DNA from: Maylandia zebra
Lineage: Eukaryota > Chordata > Actinopteri > Cichliformes > Cichlidae
Assembly: GCF_041146795.1 (NCBI RefSeq)
Contig: NC_135178.1
Coordinates: 7,322,844-7,386,843 of the forward strand
Length of the DNA: 64,000 bases
Direction of reading: 5' to 3'
The notes beneath the pieces are model-generated. The model was not told where the DNA came from. It searched no databases and saw only the letters and a program-made list of their open reading frames with translations. The number at the start of each line of letters is the position of its first letter. Position 1 is the first letter of the stretch. A program made the position numbers and the translations under genes. Positions 56,150 to 64,000 of the stretch are shown here, piece by piece.

Positions 56150-56228
56150 TAATTGATTGATCGCATGGACTTGCTGATACAATCAAAGCCTGGCCTGATT
56201 TATGGCGATAAATCGATTGATTAATAAG
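56150..56228. promoter_or_regulatory. cluster of ATCGAT/ATCAAT (CUT-type) sites
   Basis: Within 79 bp there are ATTGATTGATCG, GGCGATAAATCGATTGATTA and a TACAATCAAAG. ATCGAT and ATCAAT are known core sites for CUT-homeodomain factors (CUX, ONECUT). The position inside the cux2 intron suggests, but does not show, auto- or cross-regulation. Confidence 0.35.
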
Positions 56229-58214
56229 GTTTTCTGGGATGGGTTTGGTCCGTGATGGTGGCGAGAAGCAGGGGCGGAGGGGGAAGACACCTCCGAGCCA
56301 CACATCCGTCTTGGAGCCATCAGCCGTGTTGGTTTAGTGTGGTAATAAGAGAGGCCCGGATCTCCCAGCTGACATTTACAAAGAGCCGCTTGGCTATGAC
56401 CCGCTCCCTAGATTAACCTCCACTTGTTCTCATAAGTATCCCTGATATTAAAAGATGGGAAGCAGCATCAGGCGGCGGCGGAGGGGGGCAAAAAAAAGAA
56501 AAAGAAGTGTGACTTTTTTCAGTGCACCGTTTGCATACATCATTAGGGAGAACAACAAAAATCAATTGCACATTCCAGAATAAATAAAAACAAATATCTT
56601 GAGCGGGCCCTCTTGTTGACTCATTCCAGATTACATTTAGTCGGCTGTTTAAACGCTGATTTACAGCAAGATGGAGTCCATTCCCCGCACTCGCCTGCCT
56701 GTCTGCCTGCCTGTTCAGAATATGAAATGGAAGTTAAACACTGTGAATCTCCAGCGTGAGGAGGAGGGCTCTGGACGTGTGGGCAGTGTAGCATCAAATA
56801 GATTGTGTTTCCTCCCGTGTAAACGCCTAATGTGTGCCGAGCGCTCTGACACAGATGAATGTAAGGAATTTGCTGTAAAGACTTTACGGCCCTTTTGAGA
56901 GACATGGCTGGAAACCGGCAGCGTGGAACCTCCTCCACGCCCCCCTGAGCACATGTCCGCACAACACGCGCACGTTGGCGAGCGCTTGCACTTGCACTTG
57001 CACACGTGACGAGGCGCACGGCCCTCCGAGGAGAGAGGCTACATCAAACTGGCAAAGCTGGTGCAGGCATCAGGGATGCTTTTTATTTGCTTTGGGTCAG
57101 ATGTGGTGGCCCTGACGATGTGATGAGAATCATCCCACAGACCTGCTCGACGCTGTGCGCCGTATTAAGGCAGGAAACAATCTCCTGACCGAGCTTATCA
57201 TTTAATATACGAGCGCTACCTTCTGTTGCACAACAGGGCAAATTTTAAAGCGACTGAAGTATAAACTGGCCTTTCAAGTGGCTGCTCCCATTTTGTGACA
57301 ACAGAACTCGCCTGCCAGTTCCCCGAGCCTTTTGTGACGGAGCTCAAAGCTCTCGGCTGCTTGTTGTCAGCTCCGGTTTTATTCCCACTCTCACCGCTCT
57401 ATTTAGATTCATTTATTTTTGGTTCAAATGCTGTAAAATGAAAGTGTGATGCCGAGAGGGAGGGTAAAGGGAGTGTTCCCTCTCTCTCAGACAGGTGGCC
57501 CCGGTTTATGTCGCCGGGCCCCAGGGGCCCCACTAACTGAGTCTGAGCGAGAGGAGGGACCCGTCTCTCGGCGCTACACAGGTGGTGTGAAACGCAGCCC
57601 TCTCTCCACACCTGAAATATTCAGATTCTTCCAGCGGCTTCGCTTTGATCTCACCGCAATCGACAAGGGAAAACGTAGAGGATGGGGTGGTGGGGGGTAG
57701 AGAAAACAACAAAAACAAGAGGAAGAGCAGCACACCTGAGAGCGAACAGATTGACATTTCTTAAGAGAGAATAAACAATCGCAGGTTAGCTGTGCTGCAT
57801 CGCTGCAGCTCGTCGTTTCAGGTGAAAGTGGGCCACGGCAGCGATGGCTGCGTCTGCGGAGCCTTCCTCCTCTCGTGCAAACTGACCTCAATGGTGAAGC
57901 TTCACAGGAACGAGTCCCCCGCAGCACGCTCCTCTGTTTCCACTTTGAAAGTTATTAGAAACCAGAAAGCAAAACCTGTCCCCAATTTTATTCAAGTGCG
58001 ACACTGTTGCCGCTCGCCTAATTTTTCACGCATACCCCAGAAAAGAAAAAACCCCCAACTTATTTTGGACGGTTATTGTGTTTGAAGCACCGGGCTCTCT
58101 CTTTTTTCTAATTCTCAACTATTGTAACACCTCCCCGTTGCTCTTTCATATTCACATCTCCATTTGAGCCGATCATTTTGGCCGACTGAGGTTATCGTGT
58201 CTTCGCTCAGGTTT

Positions 58215-58450
58215 CAACCCACTAGTCTGCTAATGAATCATAGGACTGTGTAATTAGTCACCCTGCATGTACAACACAATGACAATAGACACCCTGATTG
58301 TAACCACAGAGTTTGAAAGGAGCAGAACAATGCTCGGCCTTAATGATGATATATAAGGTGTTGTAATTGGCCTTCGTTTGGAGCGCTCAGTCATGGATTG
58401 TAATTTGAAGTTTCTAATTGGAGGGCATTTAAAGTTATTCATTGGTTTCA
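58215..58450. promoter_or_regulatory. candidate AT-rich noncoding element (CCAAT/TAAT-type sites)
   Basis: This non-repetitive block has GTGTAATTAGTCA, CCTTAATGATGATATATAAG, GTTGTAATTGGCC, GGATTGTAATTTG and CTAATTGGAGGG, so several TAATT and ATTGG cores lie within 240 bp. It may be an enhancer-type element. Conservation is untested. Confidence 0.3.
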
Positions 58451-59789
58451 GAGTGGATACAGGATTGTTTGAAAGAGCTGTAATAAGATGTTTTCATGAT
58501 ACCTCTTGATACTATTTTTGAATAAGACTTTACAATAAATGGAATTAGGGCCTCCCTGGTCATACTAAGATGAATTACCAGTGCATTAGTGTGAAAAAAA
58601 AGAGGGGGAAAAGCGCATTTGTGTGTACATGTGTGTCCAAGCGTGCATGTTGGATTTAAAGAGAGAGAAGTGTTGACAAGTAGGCTGTGCTCTGGCGCAT
58701 CAGGCGCCAAAAACTCTCTAAATGAAGCAGGGTATGACGAATAATGGCTGACAACACCAGTCACACCTTTTGCTGATGGTTGTAACGCTCATGCGCTTCT
58801 CCTTCCTTTTGTAAGATTTAGCATGCTGTTTGAAGACAGCCTGACTGACTGGGGATTAATTATTTTGGATGATTTATCAGACTTTCCAGTCCAGAGTTGA
58901 GCGAGGTGTCAAAATGAAACGTAATTTTTAAAAAACATTTATTTATTTATTTTCCCTCCGCATTCGCCGGTAAGTCCTCACACACAGTCTGTACACTATA
59001 CACCTTTACCTGTTTATGCACAATGCAGTCAGCATTGCTGCTACACAGTGGACGGAGCTAGGGTTCCCAACCTCGGTGTCAGGACCTCACAAGGAGACAT
59101 AAAATGTATCAGAGGAGGTGAAAGGAGACTTATTGGACACTCGGAGCACACATGCTTATTATACACAGTTCCTGCATGACTGCTGCAGCATTTTTCGGCT
59201 GCAGCTTGTACGTTTTTATATGACGTGCGCAATGAGCATGGGATCAAACCTCCAATCCTGTGATTACTCTACTCCCACAAATGTAATAAGGCAATGGCAA
59301 GGGAAAAGGAAAGGAAGGCATCATGTCTTCATATCATTCGAAGTCTGTTTAAGCTGCAGAATTTCCTATCGCCTCCTCAGACATGTCAGGCCTGCTGCTG
59401 TCCTGCATCGCTGCCCCTCCACTACCCCAACATTCACCTGTGGGCTCTGAGGGATAATTACTTATCATGTCCCAGATTCTACGTGTGTCATATTTTTGGG
59501 AAGAGATGATTTCAGAGCTGAACTCTCGCTATATTCTGTTGCTTTAATGAATCAGTAAATTCAAATATGAGCTCTCTGACTGAAGTACGCATGGATTGTG
59601 ATTTTCTGGGCAGATACAAAAATTATGATTTGGCTGATAGCTGATGGTTTATTCTCTCTCGTCTTTATTTTTTTGTGGTCATTCATTCTGCCTTTTTCCC
59701 CATGAAAACAAGGAAATTGTCTTTACAGATGATACTTTAACAGATTTATTGCCCACAGACATTCATGTTTGTCCTGTCTTCCTCTGCTA

Positions 59790-59996
59790 ACTGCTAACCC
59801 GTCACGGCACATAGCTGCCCCTCCCTGAGCCTGATTGTGTTGGAGGGTTCTTCCTATTAAAAAGGAGTTTTTCCTTCCCACTGTCGCCAGGTGCTTGCTC
59901 ATAGCAGGTCGTTTGATTGTTGGGGTTTTGTCTGTATTATTGTTGGGTATTTATCTGTTGTTGTGATTTGTCACTAAATTGAATTGAATTGAATAT
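59790..59996 (+). repeat. teleost dispersed repeat with (AATTG)n tail
   Basis: The blocks CTGCCCCTCCCTGAGCCTGA, CTTCCTATTAAAAAGGAGTT and CACTGTCGCCAGGTGCTTGC are followed by the tail AATTGAATTGAATTGAAT. This is the better of two copies (the other is at 25300-25485). It is the known percomorph family, class unassigned. Confidence 0.85.
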
Positions 59997-62900
59997 AAAG
60001 TTGAGGCAAGTCTGTGTTACCTTACCTAACAGATGTGTATGCAAATAGCTGTGTGTGGAAGCTGCTTATTTGCGCCTTATTTCTCTTTAATTAGCCGTTG
60101 GCAGTCAGTGTTTGGCAGATTTTCAGTGCAGACCTCTTCATAACCATGTTTAGATAATATTTTTGTGGGTAGACCGTATACTTTGTAACTTTTTCTAAAT
60201 CTTTATCTTGGGTTAAGCTCAACCCCATGTGGCACTCACAGTTGTTTAAACGAACTGGGAAATATTGGGTAATAGTGGGTATTGGGTAGTTTGGTTGAAC
60301 CGCAGTGTGATGGTGACATGAAATGATGTAGAGCAAAACTAACGAAGCATCAGTTCGGGGAATAAACAGATGGAGGGGGATGCCAGGTGATAGCATCCCG
60401 CCCCCCCACAGCATCCCTGTCAGAAGCTGCATGCTCAGCTCACATTCCAAGTGTGGGGTCGCGGAGGTCAGAAGCTCCTCCCTGCTGGGTTTGTCTGGGC
60501 GGTCTAGCACCCACATAGACACACGCTGTCTGTTTGTGCCCTTAACTGACGCTCAGCTCAAGGAGGCCAGATAAGAGTTCATTTTGGATCTTTCATATGG
60601 ACAGGCGCCAACGTGCACCTCTCCCCGAGCTCCTCTAACCCCTTCAGCCAAACCACTCCCTCCGCCGTTAGCGGCTGGGAGCGTTTGCCAATCATAATGT
60701 TGAGGCCAGACTAGACTGCAGTGATTGGGGCCATTGATTGTAGTGATTTGATTTATTGATCAGTCTGCCCTCTCGAATGTGGCGTCTCAGATGCGGGGCT
60801 AATCTGAGGCTGCTATGGACAATCTTGTGCCTCACAGAGAATGAGAAGCGATAAGGAAAGTATGAAAGGAAACTACACTTATCTTAATCACATACTGGTC
60901 CCCGCTCTGCCTCGTTCGCTGCAGCCCCCCGTGTGCAGATGTCAGCGCACATGTGTCTGTGCGCACACATGTGTGCCAAATCGCTCTTTTGTGCAAGACC
61001 TTGCGTGCAAAGAGTGTGTGTTGTTGTGTCAGTGTGCGTATGCGGTGGGGGTTGTGAGGCAGTACAGTCACCAGGCAGAACAGAGTGGATCTATAAATTG
61101 ATGGAATTCAAAGCCTCCAGCATCGATTACCATTATAACAAACAGCAGCACACAGAATGTCTGATTATTTTTAGACAAAGATTCTGTGCTCTCAGCAGCA
61201 ATTCTGCTGATGCTGTCACACTTTCAGACATCTGCCTATGATTGCAATTAGATGGGATACAAAAAGAAAAATAATACCCCCATCTGCATTTTCCCCTCTC
61301 TCCTCCTCCTTCCTATTTTTTCCCTATTTAATTTGTGCTGTCCAAGCCCACTGCACACAATAGTGATTTTGACTCAGTCTACCTCAATGCAGTACCTTGC
61401 TAGTTTTCTTTTTTTTGCACAGTTGTCAACATTTTCCACCACGGCTTGTCTTTGTGAAAGGCCAGAAAATAGCTTACCACCACAGATGTAATCAAGATGA
61501 GCTAGGTTTAATGAATCAATGTCAAATCTACTCCAACATAACACATTAGCGAGTCCTGGATTTTACCTAAAACATTCCTGCTTGCACAGATTGCTACAGC
61601 ACATCATTTTGCTCCACTTTTTTTTTTTTGTCAAGAACAATTGTGTTAATTAGCTTTTATCCAACTTCCCTTTGCCTAGAATCATCATTTAAAGAAACAT
61701 AACATACTCGCTTTGTCTTTTTTTGTGTGTCAGATTTCTTGCCACCTCTAACCTCCAGTTTCTTGCCTGCTTCTCTCACCCTATGGAATCTGAAAGGATC
61801 TGTGCCTGTAGCCTTCGCTGCAACACGCTTTGCATAAACCTCAGACCTCTTAATGTAATATAAACAGCTGCTTTATCATATCATCTGATGGCTCCACTAT
61901 GGGGTCCGTCTTTGGTCAGTGTCAGAAGGCCACAGTCTGCTTTTGTAAGCCAAAGGATATATGAGTCATGGTTTCACAGCTATTTTTTCCTTCCCTTGTG
62001 TTTAGCTGGTCATTGAGCCGCTAGTCCGTTTACAGGCTGCCAATAGGGTGCAGATCTAGCCTGTTAAAACCACTAAGCTCCTTCTTTCTTGGTCTTTGTT
62101 TTCGAGTCACCAAGATTGCCTTCTTCTCACGTATCGATGGGAGCACACCAGGACTGGTTCCATTCTCAAAATCCCTCTTTCCTGCCTCCTCTGGTCCCAG
62201 TGACAGCTCCGCCCTCCCAGGGGAAACTCATCAATTATGGCTGGATGTTTGACTGGCAGAGGCTTAATGACAGGAGCTCTGTATTGACCTGACTGCCACA
62301 CACTGAAAATTTGGTCCCAATCGCCCTTTTTAAAACCTGTCAAATGATTACTGAGAAACTCCTCTTTGCACAGCTTGTTGCAACTTGCCTTTTCTTCCTC
62401 TTTTTTTAAGACGAAGAAATCTACATGTTCATGCAATTGATCCTGTGAAGGATGAAGCCCAACATAATGAAGGGAGATAAGTGAATTTTATCAGGGATCT
62501 TGAAGGTCCCCTGGTTGTAGGTTGAAACGGATCACATCTGATTAGAAAGCAGAGGAAAAGTCTTCCTCAGTATCTTTTGTCTCCGGAGATAGCATTGCTA
62601 TTTCAGCAACACTATATTGTGAGTTTCTCCCATCATCAGTCTGAACAAGACAACCAAAGTAGCAAACCGTCTGTTCTGCCTCACTTCTTTCCAGAAAGAC
62701 AGGCAGTAGGTTTCATTTGATGGGCTGTTGCCCAGGCTCCCCTCCCTCGTAATGGTCTAGAAACTGTGGGGATGCTTTCAAAATAACCGTGCCATAATGA
62801 CTGCACTGTTTGACTTGCATACTGCATGAGTATCCACCATTCTCATCAGCTGAGCTGCAATAAAAGTGAGCCCAGCTTTACGGCGAAGCCACTGACGCAC

Positions 62901-64000
62901 GGGCAGACTCAGAAAAACCACACTGTTATATCTTAAGTACTTATAAAATCCACTCAAAGTCACTTCTTGAGGAATTTTCTCTTGGCAAGATTAGCCAGTC
63001 TAGGGCCATTTGAATCTAGTGGAGGTTGGCCGGCTTCTGAAAGCCGACTCTCTAATCTCCAGGAAGGCTCATCCCAGATGGACTGTGAGGACTAACAGGA
63101 ATTTATAAAGTCCTGTCGCCTTATCCTGTACAGCCATGCCCTTTTTCTTTCTTTTTTTTTTCCTTCTGTGACAGCACGATTTACAAGGAAAGACACATTT
63201 CCTTCTCACCAAACGTATCATAAATATTGGGACGTTTTGACAAGGGTAGATGTTCAAACATGTTACATTGGTCTTTGGTATAAATACAAGGCACGCAGCC
63301 TTTTAGGCATGATTGACTTCAACTTGACCTGTCATTACTTGAAAACTACACATTGCATTGCTGCAGTTTACGTTTTTCTTTAGTTTCTTTTTGTATTAAT
63401 GCAAAGCAATTTCACACAGACCCAGACACACATAGAAAATAACTGCAGTGAGCTATGAAAACAACTGACCCAGAATAAAATGGGTGGTAATGTCTATTAT
63501 TCGTATTGTTAGCAGTCTTCCTTAAAAGACAAAACTACACTTGATTAATCTGACTTACTGTATTGCACTATGTATCTTCTAGCTCGTCTTATTTCTTTAT
63601 TTGCGTGCACCTAATCTGTTCAGTTGGCCACTGGTTTATATGTTGCATATATACCACATGAGAGCAGTCTCATCTAAGGCTTTGTGAACAGTGAAAAAAT
63701 ATAATTTTATATTTGTTTATATATTTATGGCATCACCTGTAGTGAAGCTCTGGGCTGATGCTAATGCCAATGTTTAAAATAACTTGGTCGATTGTCTATA
63801 CCAGTGCTTTTACTTTATGTCCAGGATAGCAAATACATTTAAAAAATGTTTTTCTTTTTTTTTATATTTAGCTTTTGCTAAAGTGACACAAATGATAAAC
63901 ATCAATCTCAATATGCGATGCATATGGGGAAAAATGAGCAAAGACGCTAACAGAGATTGGCTGCTGCCACAAAAACAACCAAGAAATGATGCAGTCGATA
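59997..64000 (+). other. cux2: cux2 intron 1, distal block to window end
   Basis: No gene or clear repeat is recognised. A second group of ATTGAT/ATCAAT sites lies at 60727-60763. Short homopolymers occur (T at 61616-61629). The intron continues past the window edge. Confidence 0.5.

Larger units (their letters stand above)
51909..59789 (+). other. cux2: cux2 intron 1, block 51909-59789
   Basis: No gene was recognised in 7.9 kb. GC-richer patches (about 53440-53700, 55220-55560 and 57440-57700) give open frames in several phases at once, as expected of GC-rich noncoding DNA, with no familiar protein motif. Two candidate regulatory clusters are listed separately. Confidence 0.5.

Overview
This is eukaryotic, vertebrate DNA, almost certainly from a ray-finned (teleost) fish. 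Genes are split into short GT-AG exons. The order rad9b - pptc7 - ppp1cc - myl2 - cux2 matches the neighbourhood I know from tetrapods (human 12q24.11) in compact form. The dispersed repeats are of types I recognise from percomorph fish. The species cannot be named from sequence alone, and I do not assign teleost a/b duplicate suffixes.

Layout: 1-2.6 kb holds the last two coding exons of a rad9b-like checkpoint gene (+). It meets pptc7 (-, 4.9-11.7 kb, six coding exons, 297 aa, mitochondrial PP2C-type phosphatase) tail to tail. Next come ppp1cc (-, 13.2-17.8 kb, seven exons, 323 aa, PP1 gamma catalytic subunit) and myl2 (-, 19.7-23.1 kb, seven exons, 168 aa, cardiac/slow myosin regulatory light chain). 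After about 7 kb of repeat-bearing intergenic DNA, cux2 starts on the + strand with a 21-codon first exon at 30187-30249. The remaining 33.75 kb is the beginning of its first coding intron. pptc7, ppp1cc and myl2 have complete open coding regions with matching splice phases. rad9b and cux2 run off the window edges.

Mobile and simple DNA: two nonautonomous hAT-like elements sharing TIRs (14.4-15.4 kb in a ppp1cc intron; 42.95-43.65 kb with a perfect 8-bp TSD), a 305-bp piggyBac-like MITE flanked by TTAA (51.6 kb), a dead Tc1-like transposase remnant (18.5 kb), two copies of a LINE 3' end (2.0 and 28.3 kb), a SINE-like copy (51.3 kb), several old teleost dispersed repeats (25.3-25.9, 34.8, 59.8 kb), and a 444-bp perfectly alternating purine-pyrimidine microsatellite (27.8-28.2 kb).

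The genes are neighbours by conserved synteny, not an operon. rad9b acts in the DNA-damage checkpoint, pptc7 in mitochondrial phosphatase control, ppp1cc in general Ser/Thr dephosphorylation (including muscle), myl2 in cardiac contraction, and cux2 in transcriptional control of neuronal fate. I found no new multi-gene system. The most useful leads are regulatory or structural: the alternating tract, the in-frame 87-nt myl2 intron with a weak donor, CUT-type site clusters inside the cux2 intron, and a cryptic short-period repeat at 42.3-42.9 kb.
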